Shown in pieces: positions 34,705-45,536 of a stretch of 64,000 nt of DNA. Numbering within the stretch: the first letter of the stretch is position 1; each line of letters begins with the position of its first letter. A model generated the notes under the pieces. It did not search any database and was not told the DNA's origin. It saw only the letters and a list, made by a program, of their open reading frames with translations. Made by a program: the position numbers and the translations under genes. Source of the stretch: Phytophthora quininea (Eukaryota > Oomycota > Peronosporomycetes > Peronosporales > Peronosporaceae); assembly GCA_011947345.1 (NCBI GenBank), contig JAAVTG010000799.1, forward strand, positions 1-64,000, read 5' to 3'.

Positions 34705-36311
34705 ATGGCGCTGCGCGACGAGCATGACTTCCTGAGCGAGAGCGAACGGCAGTTCCTGGCCAACTGCATCCGCCAGCCGCCGCATGTGCGCGCCGACGGC
34801 CGCGAGCTGCTGCAGCAGCGGAAGATCCGCGTCCAGTTCCGGCGCAGCGACAGCGAGAGCCAAGCGGAGGTGCAGCTGGGCCGCACTCGGTACTAGCGCA
34901 TCAGTCGGTTGTCGTCACCCTTGAGGCCAACAACCTAACGTTTGCTGTTTATTTCTCTTGCTGCAGTGTGATCGGCAACGTCCACGGAGAAATTGTGCCG
35001 CCGTTCCCCGACCGACCAACTGAAGGATTTCTCCACTTCGCTGTGGAGTTGTCGCCCATGGCCTCGCCCAGCTTCGAAGCGTCGGCGTCTGCTGGACGTG
35101 GAGCTGCGTCCTCGGTGGCAGCCGCAGAGCTGGCGAGACTTGTGGAGCGAGGCGTTCGTGAGAGTCGTGCACTGGACACGGAGGCGCTTGCGGTGGTCGC
35201 TGGCGAGAAGGTCTGGGCTATCACTTGCCACGTGCACGTGGTAGATCACGGCGGCAATCTCGTGGACGCAGCCTCTCTGGCAGCAATTGCGGCGTTAATG
35301 CACTACAGGAGACCGGAAGTGGCCGTAAAGGAGGGCACTGCGGGCAACGGAGGAGTCACCGTCTACAGTGTGGATGAACACGCTGCGGTGCCTTTAAGTC
35401 TTCACCACATCCCAATTTCTATTTCTTTCTGCTTCTTGCAGCCTACCGCTAGCGTGGCTTCTGCGCAAGATGTCAATATGGATGACGATACTGACGAGGA
35501 CGGCGAGCCCGTTATCTTTATGGACCCGACGGACCGCGAGGAGCGAGTTACCGACGCGCGCTTGAGTTTCACGTTCAACTCGTTCCGTGAGCTCTGCGCA
35601 GTGCACAAGATTGGCGGTGCTACAGTCTCTCCGAACACTGTGCTGCACTGTGCGAACGTGGCCGCTGCACGCGCTGTTGAACTCACGACATTCCTCAAGG
35701 AAGAGGAAGAGAAAGCGGACAAGGAGGCCGTGCAACGTCGGCGCGCACTATTGCGAGGCCGTGCTTTTGCTGATGTTTCATCCACGCTGGACGAAGCGCA
35801 TGCGAAGAGTACTACGGAAAAGGTGGACTTGGGTGAGATGACAGACTTCGGTATACTGCATGCTCCAATTGCACTGCGAGATGACCCGAGCAAGGAGGAG
35901 ACTGAGCAACAGGTCACATCTATGGCGGAGTTATTGGAGTCGCTCGAGACAGCTGCTGATAATACCGAGGAAAAGCCTGCTTCAGCAGGTCTAGCCATGA
36001 CCGATGCTGCCCGGGACGAGTTCCGCCAACTGGCAAGCAGCGACACGATCCGTGACTTGATCTACGGAAAGAAGGAAAAGCCTTCGAAGCTCGCTAATCT
36101 AGAGAGCAAGAAAGCCCCGATCGGTAGCGACAGCGATAGTGAAGAGGAAGGTGGTGTGCTGCAGAGCGAGTTTGGCACGACGTCCAAACCACCCGAGACC
36201 GTAAAATCGGCACAATCAGTTAAAGCGAAACAGAACCCCAAGTCTGTGAAAAGACTGCAGCAAAGAAGAAGCATAGGAAAAGAAGGCGGAGTCAAGCTCA
36301 GACGAAGATGA
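34705..36311 (+). CDS. RRP45: Exosome core subunit RRP45 (EXOSC9-like)
   Basis: RNase PH-fold subunit of the nine-membered RNA exosome ring. Exon 1 is 34705-34889 and ends LGRTR. The intron 34890-34966 (77 bp, GT-AG, TTTATTTCTCTTGCTGCAG acceptor) is followed by VIGNVHGEIVPPFPDRPTEG. The joined segments match human EXOSC9 (LGKTRVLGQV ... RATEGILFF). Further matches are DTEALAVVAGEKVW, DAASLAAIAAL, VPLSLHHIPISISF and DREERV. The C-terminal third is acidic and lysine-rich, as in the family. Near the end (about 36250-36290), runs of A and G appear to have lost bases: the open frame stops at 36311, but a more natural acidic/basic tail is readable in another frame to a TGA at 36346-36348. Confidence 0.9.
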
Positions 36312-36495
36312 AGACATGGATCTGAGTGCCGCTATTAAGCGCAAGTGATCGACAGATAAACTAATAGGACCCTGGTACGTTTCACCCGAGGTATCGTTTC
36401 GATCGTTATTGAAGCGACACACTCGACCTCATGCTGAGGATTGCGAGCACTCGTCAACCGAGACCTGGTCGAAGCTGTCACTGCCACTGCTCGGC

Positions 36496-38645
36496 ATGCA
36501 GAAGCGTGTCAGAGTCTGCATTCGTGTTCGGCCAACTACCACCAAGGAAGGTGTTGCCTGCGATTCTAACGCGAGCGAAGCTGTGGCCATCAACCAACAG
36601 GAACAGGTAGGAAGGTTATCGCTCTTGTACTGCTGACGTTTGGCCTTATCAATCGTGCTGTTGTGTCTTAAATGCTACAGACGATCAGTGTGGTCACAGA
36701 TGCATCTTCGGGCGGTGGCACGAGCTTTCGGTTCGATCACGTACTTCCTCCCAGCGAAACCCAGGCTGGAGTGTTTCGGCTGGTGGCTAGTGACGTAGTT
36801 GATGGGGCGTTGAGCGGCTACAATGGTTGCATCCTTGCGTACGGTCAAACGGGGGCAGGAAAAACGTTTACAATGTCGGGGGAGGTCCGCGCCGCCGTTT
36901 CGAAGACCGCGGACTTATTGCCCGATCGCTGTCTAGAGTGTTTCAGCGGACACAACAGGATGCCGACCACGCGTACACTCTACGAGTATCATACCTTGAG
37001 ATCTACAATGACCGTCTCATTGATCTGCTCGCTGTCGATGCTGGGAACAGTGCCAATTCGTCTAACGACCTCGCTATCCAGGAGAATGCGCGAGGGCAAA
37101 CTTTTGTGCGGGGGCTCACAAAAGCTCTGGTGGCCAGTGAAGAGCAGGCACTAGACTTTGTATTTCAAGGTGAAACGAGTCGCGCCGTTGCTGAACACGC
37201 ACTCAATGCTGCTTCTACGCGCTCTCACTGCATTTTCACGCTGTATCTGGAGCGCAAACGAAGTGCGATGTCTGCACATTTACTGGGAGAAGACGAAGCC
37301 CCTGGAAGTGAAGCAAGCAGGTCCGAGGCCGATGTCGTCTACAGCAAGCTACATCTTGTAGATTTGGCTGGGTCGGAACGCATGAAAAGACCCTGACCGA
37401 CGCCGGGTCGACGCGGGCCAACGAGGCTTGCTATATCAATCGATCGTTGACGTTCTTGGAGCAGGTCGTGCTCGCGCTCAGCAGCAAGAATCGGCCTCAC
37501 GTCCCATTTCGACAGACACCTTTGACTAATCTGCTCAAGGACTCGCTGGGTGGAAACTGTCGAACATTGCTGGTAGCGTGCGTTTGGCCAGCGCCATCCC
37601 ATGCCGACCAGAGTCTCGCTACGCTGAAATTTGCAGCTCGAATGCGCCGTGTCAAGACCCAGGCAATTGTCAACGTTGCTGCCACGGGTTCTGCTGCTGG
37701 ATCCAAGCTGGCTGGCGAAGAACGTGCTGCCTATCGTGATGAAATCCGGAGGTTACGTGAGGAGCTGGCGCTGTACGACGCGATTTCCGGGCGAACACGA
37801 ACGCGACAGGAAAACAACGAGGCGTCTGTCAACGAAGAGGAAGCATGTCGACAGCAGGTTAGCGCGTTTTTGGCAGACGCTGCAGCGGTTCCGCCCGTGG
37901 AGAGTTTAGCGCAGGCGCAGCGGCTACTACACGCCTTTCGCTCAATCTGTCTTGAGCTGAAGTCATTCTCGGAGCCGACAATGAACAGCCACAGCAGGAA
38001 GCCAGGGAGCAAAATGGTGGCGCAGATCCGAGCGCTGCGCGGTCAGACGCCCCCGCCCGAAACGAGCCGGGTGTCATCCATAGTGCTGCCGCCGATCTTC
38101 AGAAGCAACCAGGCCCTCGAAGCAGAGAAGGGGAGGAACAGCGTGCGGCGACAACGTTTGCTGTGTCTGTGCCGCCCCGCGAGAGCGACAAACAGCTTTT
38201 GAGCGCTTCAAGACGGTGGGCGGCGCCGACCCGGGAGCCGAAGCACTGCGGGACCTTGAGCTGTCCAAGCAGAACCTGCGCGAGGCGAAGGCCCAGTACC
38301 AGGCGCTGGCGCTTGCTGTCAATCGGGTCAAGTTGTACGTTGCCGCGACTGGTTAGACAGCTTCAACATCGACGATGACTCATGCTTGACGTGTGCAGGG
38401 AAATCGACGGGTACGCGCTAAAGCTTCAGACGCTGCGGGACGACGGCGCGGACCAGCCGAACGAGCTCGAGAGCGTCCCACTGCTGCAGCTCCAGGACGC
38501 CAAGAAGCGCTACCGCGCCGCGTTCGAGCAGCTCCAGGAGAAGAAGGCCGAGGTGGGCTACCTGGTCAAAATCAAGGCGCAGATGCTGCAGCACGTGGCG
38601 ATCCAGTTTCAAGTCTGGAAGGAGCAGCAACACGGCGCCAACTAA
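36496..38645 (+). CDS. Kinesin-9 family motor (KIF9/KIF6-like), four apparent frameshifts
   Basis: Microtubule motor; kinesin-9 members are associated with motile flagella, which oomycete zoospores have. The motor starts RVRVCIRVRP. After an intron (36607-36680, GT-AG) come FRFDHVLPP and the P-loop GQTGAGKTFTMSG. Switch I is the NAASTRSH segment and switch II is HLVDLAGSE, followed by VPFRQTPLTNLLKDSLGGN and the stalk segment REELALYD, typical of kinesin-9. A second intron is 38335-38398 (64 bp), and the C-terminal coiled coil ends at a TAA at 38643-38645. The frame breaks four times: at a G-run (36878-36882), an A-run (37385-37388), about 37970 and about 38195. Restoring one lost base at each makes it continuous, so I read one gene that is either recently dead or has sequence errors. 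The ATG at 36496 precedes the first strand; an in-frame ATG at 36409 also exists. Confidence 0.85.
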
Positions 38646-39925
38646 ATCAACGACAGTTTGGCCGATCTCGCCTGCAGAGCCGCACAGTCTCGCGATTGAA
38701 CTAGTCCAAGCCGACCCGACCCTGCTTTTCGCCACCATGGACAAAGCGACCGACTGCGGGGTTTGCTGGGGCGCCACTCGCCTCCAAAGCCCGGCGGCCC
38801 AGCAGTGCCGCGCGAAAAGTTCAAGGCGAGTGGACGCTTGGGACGCCGTCAGGCTGCTTGGGTTTCGCCAGCTTGTCGGCAGGCTGCTGGCTGGCGCAGT
38901 AGCTCGGTGGTTGATTGCAGAGTGGACCGCAGAGGACGTCGGCAGCGATGCTGGGTCAGGCTGGGTGCGGCGGCGAGATCCATGCCGAGCGTGCTGGCGG
39001 CGGTGGCCCGCGTCGGCTTGACGGCGCGGCGCCGGGTTGCTTGCTCGCTGCAGCTCGCGCCTCGTCGCGGTCTCCGCGTCTTTGCCGCATTTAACGGCGC
39101 GAGTGGCCCAGATTCGCCGCAGCACCGGCGGCATGATGGATGGGGCGCGCGATAGCCACGCGCTTGCACTTCCGTTTTGTGCCCTTTTATGATTTTGACA
39201 ATCGCGACGGTGGTGGTCGACAACAGGAATGCAAGGCCTGCCGCCACAGGGCTTCACTATGCTGACTGGACCTCCACGCGCTGCCGCCAACCGCGCGGGC
39301 CAGCCGACATGTGTGTCAACGCAAGTCCGTTAAATCAAATCGAGAGGTCTTGCACTCCTTGCCGCGACGAGCTCCGCCAGCAGTTCAGCGACAGTTAAAC
39401 TGGCCGGCATAAAGGAGTCGAAGTCCAGCGCGTTCGCAGCGCATGCGAGCTGTCTTTGACGCACAGCAAGGGCTTTGACGGGTAACGGCGCTCGACAGCA
39501 GTGCCCGCGCGCCTTTGCAGCAGTGCACTTGGGGCCGCGAATTAGCGGTACGAACGGCGATTTGCAGGCCGCTTTTAGCCGGCGGTCGTGGACGCTATTC
39601 GGCGGTGCGAATGCTTGTTGTGCGCCGCGACTGCAAGCGCGGTGCGCGCCAAGCATGACAAAACGCAGGATTCAGTCTGTGGTTCCGATGATTAGTACCT
39701 GCTGCTGTGCGTCTTTTTGTGCCGGCTTGTTTTACAGTGCACCGCTGCTTGGAGCGCAATGTTAAAAAAATGACTGGCGCTCAGTATGGCAGAACCCTAG
39801 ACCGCTTGCAGTTTGGCGCAACACATCCAGTCTCTGCGACGGAGCACAACGGCGCGCGCGGCGCGGGGCTCATATCTTTGCCGCCGCCGCCGCCCGGCAT
39901 GCAACACAACACGCGCCATGCCTCA
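38646..39925. other. GC-rich intergenic region, no convincing gene
   Basis: Long open frames occur on both strands (up to 290 codons), but they lack recognisable domains. They are best explained by GC richness and the scarcity of stop codons. Confidence 0.5.
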
Positions 39926-39941
39926 GCTCATTTACACTTTG
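39926..39941 (+). promoter_or_regulatory. Oomycete initiator-like element of the HTH gene
   Basis: GCTCATTTACACTTTG contains the GCTCATT core of the oomycete initiator followed by a CACTTT-like tail. A start at the A (39930) would give a 61-nt leader, in the usual oomycete range. Confidence 0.5.
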
Positions 39942-39990
39942 GACGGCTTCCCTCACGTTTCCGTAAAGACTCTTTCGCCCGACCACCGCC

Positions 39991-40524
39991 ATGGCCATGA
40001 CAGTGCTGCCCAGCTTCCAGGCCTTCCTGCAGAGCACGGCCACGCCGCAGCCGCCGTCGCCGCTGCTGAGCGAGCAGCAGTCGCTGAGCCCCAGTGGCTA
40101 CGCCTACGGGTGGCGGCAAGCCGGCATGGCGCTGCCCTCGCCGCCGCGCTACTACGACAACTGCAACTACTGCGCGCAGTCGCCCTCGAGCTCCGATACC
40201 GACGACGACGACATGATGGCCGGCGACATCCGGCGGCGCTCCCGCAGCGACGAGAACTGCTCGGGCTTCAAGCGGCCGCTGACGGCCGTGGGCCTCGGCG
40301 CCGCGCCAATGTCCCCGAACGGCTCCCACTTTTGCCCCACGGCGGGCAAGCGCGTCAAGAAGAAGTACCTCAAGGAACGCGAACGCTGCGAGATCGTGCG
40401 CCGCGTGCGCGCCGGCGAGAAGCAGGCCCACCTGGCCAAGGAGTTCGGCGTCTCGCGCGCTGCCGTGTGCTACTTGCTCAAGCACCAGATAGAGATTATG
40501 CGCCGTTCGTCGCAGCGCCTCTGA
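39991..40524 (+). CDS. Small protein with C-terminal HTH (CENP-B/psq-like) domain
   Basis: 177 residues. The first 115 or so are low in structure: Ser/Pro-rich with SPPRYYDN, an acidic DTDDDD and an RRRSRS basic patch. The C-terminal 50 residues form a likely DNA-binding helix-turn-helix: KKKYLKERERCEIVRRVRAG, then KQAHLAKEFGVSRAAVCYLL. This matches the HTH that opens CENP-B/pogo-type proteins (helix, then LAxxFGVSxxTV). No transposase catalytic domain follows, so it is either a domesticated regulator or a stand-alone HTH gene. The codon third positions are strongly GC-rich and the frame is intact. The first of two close ATGs (ATGGCCATG) was chosen. Confidence 0.75.
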   Translation: MAMTVLPSFQAFLQSTATPQPPSPLLSEQQSLSPSGYAYGWRQAGMALPSPPRYYDNCNYCAQSPSSSDTDDDDMMAGDIRRRSRSDENCSGFKRPLTAVGLGAAPMSPNGSHFCPTAGKRVKKKYLKERERCEIVRRVRAGEKQAHLAKEFGVSRAAVCYLLKHQIEIMRRSSQRL

Positions 40525-42180
40525 GCAGCAGCACCGTGTTGCCTTGTGTTGCATTCTACACCGTTAGGATTATTATTATTTTTATTGACGATGTCAATAT
40601 ATTTTGTGCCGCCATCCACCCCTCCCAGCAGTCGTTCTTCGTTCACCTCTGCTGGCACCTTCGGAAGGCTGAGCGAAAGCATGCCGAGCAAGCAAGGCTT
40701 CTTCGACGTTGATTATGGCCTGAAAAAGCGATATTGGGTGGGCGCTGTAGACACGAGCTGGTTTGACATTCACCGCCTCGCGTCTCTATCGCGCGTCGAC
40801 TTCACGCCAAAATCGGGCCACGGCAGCTCGACGACGCTGTCGATGAAAGACGCTGTCGATGTGGTCGTGGTGCTAGCAACATCGGTACCATGCAAGGCGA
40901 AGCGGGGCTGCATGCGGGGCGGGGTCTTACTAGTTCAACGCAAAACTGAAGCAGGGCAACCAAGCAACACATACAGTACGCCGCCTCGTCTATTTTGTAA
41001 AGTTCAACACCATATATTGACCAAGTCAGGCATTTCAGGCCCTGACGCACGGTCTGTAGACGATCGAGCTTCGCGCGGATTGCATTCTCACTATTGTCTC
41101 TTGGGCCTTTCGCGCCTCCTCGCTGGAGTGCAATGCGAGGACAGCAGGTCGCCGCGATGAAGGCGTCACCGCTAAAGTCGGCTAGTCCTGGGTCGAGCCT
41201 GACTGGGCTGGTCCTCGGCGTCAGAAGGTTGGCGCTTCAGACGAAGTCTCCGTCGCTCCACAGCGTCTTCAGCTATCAGAGCTGGAGCCGTATCGCCCTG
41301 CCTGGGCCTAGCAAGCTGTTGCCTGGCTCGACCGAGCCGTCTCAGACGTCGGCCCGTGGCAAGACCGGAGTCATATCGCGCACGAGCTGCGCGCTCGCTT
41401 GCTGGGGTCGGCAGATCGCTGTTGGTCTCGAAGCTCTTGAGGAGTGTCTGTTGCGTTCTCCTGGCGCCCAAGGCTGCGTCGGAGCTCCTGCCGACGCAGA
41501 TTCCTCGGCCGCCACGCCAAGGCTGAAGGTCGTCTCCACTTTTCTGGATAGGCGAGTGCAAGGGCAAGCTGCTCCACTTGGAGTGGGCAGCACGCAATTA
41601 ACGCCGGAGACTACACGCATTTGCCCTACCGAACCAAGGCAGCCCTATCCACAAGTTGCCCCAACGAGGTGGAGGCGAAGGAAGGCAACGAAGTTGCCAG
41701 AGACCGCAAAACGCGAGCCGAGAGGCAATCTCTTTAACGTTTGTTTACAGCTTCTTGATAAAGTCTTATCCCGTTTGAGGAGTTAATTCTCCTGGCGCGC
41801 TATCCAAGACGCCGATCCTAACGATGGTATTCCATGGCCGCTTCCTGTCACGTTGGAGGTGAAACAGAGTCGAAGTGCAAGGCCCTCTGATCGCGAGTTT
41901 CGCCGGAATTGCTCCCGTCGAGCATTGCCCGAAGTTGTACCAACAAAACGAGAAGCCGATACAGCTCCAAGCCACACAGAATGCAGATCGCCAAGCGGAG
42001 CGATTCCGGATGCTAAGGAACCACATAAGCCGAGCTTGCCGCGTAAGCGTCGATGCTCTTCGTCCTCATCTCGTTTTTTGATCATGAACAAAATGCACCG
42101 GCGGAACTCTGGCTAGACATCTCGTCTCCACTTCGCGTTTTGCCGCCCTCCCAATTTCCACGACTTCATCACCGCTACAG
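40525..42180. other. Intergenic, possible decayed element
   Basis: Two open frames (40546-41160 and 41094-41786, + strand) lack recognisable domains. Coding-like fragments are interrupted by stops in other frames. I see no supported gene. Confidence 0.4.
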
Positions 42181-42777
42181 ATGTCCCCATCGATCGTCTC
42201 GACGCTAGCGTTGACTGCAGTTCTCTGCGGGACTGCTCTGCTGGCTCCTACTGCTGATGCACACCAGGTTGTGCTTCTACCACCGCCTCACTGGAAAACG
42301 GACAGCAGAGACATCCAACACAACCCGTTGGCTTTCCTAGAAAGTCAAGGCTTCGCTACCCAAGGAGACTTCAATGCTTGGCGTCGTGACAACGGGTTCA
42401 AGACGCTGCGTGACTTCATGGATCATGCCAAGTACACAGTCACCGAAGGTGCCGACTACTTTTGCGGTTGGACGGACCCCAATGGCACGCCGCAGCCCAT
42501 TCCGAATGGAATCATGCGCTCGACGGGCTACACGCACGACGGACCGTGTGAAGTCTGGCTCAACGATACGCGCGTGCTGCAGGCTGACAATTGCCACGAC
42601 GCCTTCCCGGGCAAGGACGTCGCTATCGACTATTCGTCCTGCCAGGGATCCTGCCTGTTTCGCTGGTACTGGCTGGGCGTTCGCTTCCTCAAGAACTCGT
42701 ACTCGTGGCAAGTGTACAAGGAGTGTGTCCCGCTGAAAGGGGATCCGACCACACAGCAACACAAGCTGCGCGTGTAG
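42181..42777 (+). CDS. Secreted AA17-like lytic polysaccharide monooxygenase
   Basis: 198 residues. A hydrophobic signal peptide (about 1-27) ends TADA, so cleavage would expose His28 as the mature N-terminus, as required for an LPMO copper histidine brace. A second candidate copper ligand is His119 in GYTHDGPCEVW. Conserved-looking cysteines are at 95, 123, 138, 154, 158 and 182. The end (FRWYWLGVRF, then WQVYKECVPL) is the style I associate with oomycete AA17 enzymes, which oxidatively cleave pectin during plant infection. The family call is from memory of that pattern and should be tested. The gene is single-exon. A poly(A) signal AATAAA is at 42831-42836. Its downstream half (codon 99 on) lies in the inverted duplication. 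Confidence 0.65.
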   Translation: MSPSIVSTLALTAVLCGTALLAPTADAHQVVLLPPPHWKTDSRDIQHNPLAFLESQGFATQGDFNAWRRDNGFKTLRDFMDHAKYTVTEGADYFCGWTDPNGTPQPIPNGIMRSTGYTHDGPCEVWLNDTRVLQADNCHDAFPGKDVAIDYSSCQGSCLFRWYWLGVRFLKNSYSWQVYKECVPLKGDPTTQQHKLRV

Positions 42778-44607
42778 ATGATGACGCTACTGATCCCAGT
42801 GGTAGGTGTCGGTGGTGGTCGACTTGCTGCAATAAAGTTGCTCTCTTGGCAAGACTCTTCGCTGTCCGGGACTTCGATCAAGACCGGTTCGCGTTGACTA
42901 ATTTGCAGTACGTCGTAGCAACCTGGTGCTATGGATACCATCGTAGTCAAGTCTCGTAGGAAATGGCAAGATGAGCGTTTGTTTTCAAGCTGATACTATT
43001 CGTGTTTGCTTGTCGTCGACCAACAATAAATAAGCGCCGCTGCTGTTGCTCACAGCTAGCAGCTTCAGAAGCCGTCCACCTCGGCGTGGCACGTCGGGCA
43101 TCGCATCTCCTCGTTCAGCTTGGACACGATGCACTCGTCGTGGAACTGGTGGCCGCACGACAGCGTCGTCGCGTAGCTGTGCACGCTGCTGCGGCGGCTC
43201 GAAGACGACCCGAACGAGTCGTTGCTGCGCGAGCTGTGGAAGCTCGTCGTGTCGGCGGCGTCGACGGAGCTGAAGGGATCGGCGTCTAGGCTCGAGCTGC
43301 AGAGCGCGCAGACGCCCGAGTCCTCGGCCTCGGCCTCGTCCGCCAGCTCGTCGCCCTCGTCCGACGTCAGCGACGTGGATGAGCACACGCTGTCGCGCAG
43401 GCTGCAGTGGCGGCTGAGTCCGTTGAGCGGGTGGCGCTTGTCGCTCACGTCGCCCACCATAAAGTCGGCCACGAGCTGCGTGACGCTGCCGGCCACGATG
43501 GAGCAGGCCGCCGCGTTCTGGCGGTTGACGAGGAACTTTTGCAGCGACACGAGCAGGTGCTCGAGCGCGTCGCGACGCTTCTCGACGGCGCAGTCGCTGT
43601 GCGCGCCGAGCCCAAAGAGCGTCACGGAGCTGGGGAAGTAGCTCTTGACGAACGAGTAGAGCCACGGGCACTCAGCCTGGCAAAAGTGGCCGAGGCGCAG
43701 CGCCTTCAGCAGCTGCGACTGGAAGGCCCTGTACTCGTCGAAGGAGCGCGAGCGGCGCCACGAGGCGCCCGAGGCGGCGTGCTGCACGTGCAGCTCGTAT
43801 CGCACGTCGCGCTTGGCGAGCCGCACGGCCGAGACGTGGAGAGAGAGCTGCTCCAGCAGCACGCCCATCGGCGGCAGGGTGGCGGCCGTGGGGTCGAACG
43901 CTTGCGGGACGACGACGACGACGACGCTCTGCCGCCTCTCGGGAGCTGGGGCAGCGCGTGGCTGTGCATGTGCATGTGTATGTGCGGCGCAGGCATCGCG
44001 GGCGTGGCTGTGTTGCTGTGCGTGTGGCGAGTTGTTGGCCAATTCGGGAGTGTCCGTCCAGCAGCGACTTGCAGCGATGGTGGTACCGGGAGGGAGACAC
44101 TCCTCCGGACGGCGTAATCGTGTACTTCCAGCGATGCGTAATCCGCTCTTTCTACGGACCGAGAGGCCGCCTGGCGTCAACGGCGCAATCAGCGCGTGAC
44201 TATCATTCCTGCACTTTTAGCCAATCGCAGCGCTGCAACGCGTGACGGGCGTGTCAAGGCGACACACTTGCCGTTTCCTTCGACTCCAACGTGGATCGCC
44301 GTGCCTTGGACGGCAGCTCCGATGAGCCACCAGAGCAGCGTGTGAGCAGTGCTCGGTCTCGAGCAGCGAGGAGTCTGCGGCGCTTGCATTGCGAAATAAA
44401 AATCCACCCGTCCATGGCTGCTATAGTACTGCTTGCTGCAGGCGAGGAAACCTTCGATTTGTACGGCACATTGGTTGAAGCCACGTTGAAGCGCAAGCGA
44501 AAAGTTTTTGGTTGATGTTTTGCAGTAGGTTTTGCAGTAGATAAAACAATCTCATAAATCAGAGATGAACTGAAGAGCGAGAGCTGGCATTTCGAGCATG
44601 GTGTGGC
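42475..44607. repeat. Left arm of a 2133-bp inverted duplication
   Basis: The reverse complement of this arm is 48687-50819. Paired coordinates sum to 93294 at both ends, so the arms have equal length. I see only scattered differences: a G-run of 4 here against C5 in the partner (43890-43893 / 49400-49404) and T5 here against A4 in the partner (44504-44508 region). Those two indels cancel. The left end falls inside the AA17-like gene. Confidence 0.95.
43065..44180 (-). CDS. PX-like and RING-H2 protein, left-arm copy (frameshifted)
   Basis: The open frame of 371 codons shares its last 270 or so residues with the right-arm copy at 49297-50229. A PX-like phosphoinositide-binding region (RYELHV, RSFDEYRAFQSQLLKAL, LYSFVKSYFPS, VADFM) is followed by an acidic linker and a C-terminal RING-H2 (CALC ... 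CGHQFHDEC ... CPTC), suggesting a membrane-recruited ubiquitin ligase. A G-run at 43890-43893 is one base shorter than its partner. This changes the N-terminus: the natural-looking ATG at 43996 (MPAPHIHMHMH) shifts out of frame here, while an upstream ATG at 44180 reads through. I suspect 43996 is the real start and the run has lost a base. It converges with the AA17-like gene. Confidence 0.75.
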   Translation of the reverse strand: MTPGGLSVRRKSGLRIAGSTRLRRPEECLPPGTTIAASRCWTDTPELANNSPHAQQHSHARDACAAHTHAHAQPRAAPAPERRQSVVVVVVPQAFDPTAATLPPMGVLLEQLSLHVSAVRLAKRDVRYELHVQHAASGASWRRSRSFDEYRAFQSQLLKALRLGHFCQAECPWLYSFVKSYFPSSVTLFGLGAHSDCAVEKRRDALEHLLVSLQKFLVNRQNAAACSIVAGSVTQLVADFMVGDVSDKRHPLNGLSRHCSLRDSVCSSTSLTSDEGDELADEAEAEDSGVCALCSSSLDADPFSSVDAADTTSFHSSRSNDSFGSSSSRRSSVHSYATTLSCGHQFHDECIVSKLNEEMRCPTCHAEVDGF

Positions 44608-45536
44608 ATAGAATATAACTGCCTTTTGGACATCTACCAAAACGACAACCCTGGAATATGCTGCGTGGTGCAGACGAAGACTGCGCTATTTAAATGATAG
44701 TAGTTTGGACCCGACGACATCGGTGTACATGGTTGTGGACACGTATGGACAACCGGCGGCTGGCGAGGATTTGGCCGGTAAAAAAGTCGCAAACAGACAG
44801 TGAATGTGATTCGTGCGATAACGGATGAAGATTTCACCGACGAAAAGCCGCAGAGAACGGTGAAGAAGGACGGCACGACAGCTGGCGAAGGTATGGACGG
44901 TCAGGAGAGCGCGTTGCCGACAGAGAAAAGGATTCTACCGAGTGGGTTGAGCACGGAGGCGAGAGAACCAGCCGCAGTCGATGGCTCACTCCGACTTTTG
45001 CCGAGCGAGCAGCAAGCAGCGGCAAGGACAACAGACAACGAACGGCATCGACAGCACGGACAGCAGAACGCGCGGACAGTTGACGGCCTTAACGACACAA
45101 GCAGTTAGTGGCACGTGCAGCAGGACAGCAAACAGCAGTAGGGCGAAGGACTCCGGTTGGTCAGTTCACGGATTAGGACCAGCAGTCTACGGATTGTCGA
45201 GTTCACAGACAGGGCAGGCGGTCTACAGATTGTAGAGCTCACGGAAACTTAGGGCAGGTGGTCGACGGTAAACGGGCTACCTAGTTCACGGATGGCAAGC
45301 AGTCGGCGGAGTGCTTAGCTCACGAACGGTGGTGAAGGACGCACAGTGGTAAAAGACGCACGGTGGCGACGGACGTACGGTGAGGCTACGGTGAAGGTCA
45401 AAAGCAGGATTGTGGTGTAGCGGGATTTATCAAAATCCGCTTCCACTGCGCCCAGACACCGACTAACGGAGGGGTACTCCGATATCCGTGGGGATGCTGA
45501 AGTTGTGCTCACCTTGTGTACCCGTCGGCGGGCTGG

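Noticed and set aside
34620..34886. N-terminal extension of TFIIA-gamma to 34886
   Set aside because: The extension is antisense to RRP45 exon 1 and has no family similarity.
35394..35450. Possible second intron in RRP45 (CTTCTTGCAG acceptor-like sequence)
   Set aside because: The sequence codes HHIPISISFCFLQ, which matches the human protein, so it is exon.
36346..36348. Using the TGA at 36346-36348 as the RRP45 stop
   Set aside because: It gives a natural tail but needs two frame corrections, so it is noted in the evidence rather than used as the coordinate.
38418..39290. 290-codon minus-strand frame
   Set aside because: It runs antisense through the kinesin 3' end into GC-rich intergenic sequence, with no recognisable domain.
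40546..41160. 204-codon + strand frame after the HTH gene
   Set aside because: It begins in the likely 3' UTR of the HTH gene, has no domain and mixed codon usage.
41094..41786. 230-codon + strand frame
   Set aside because: An equally long frame exists on the other strand; composition is Ser/Arg/Pro-rich without motifs. Not supported as a gene.
42985..43671. 228-codon Arg-rich frame, and its twin at 49623-50309
   Set aside because: Out-of-frame shadow of the PX-RING coding sequence.
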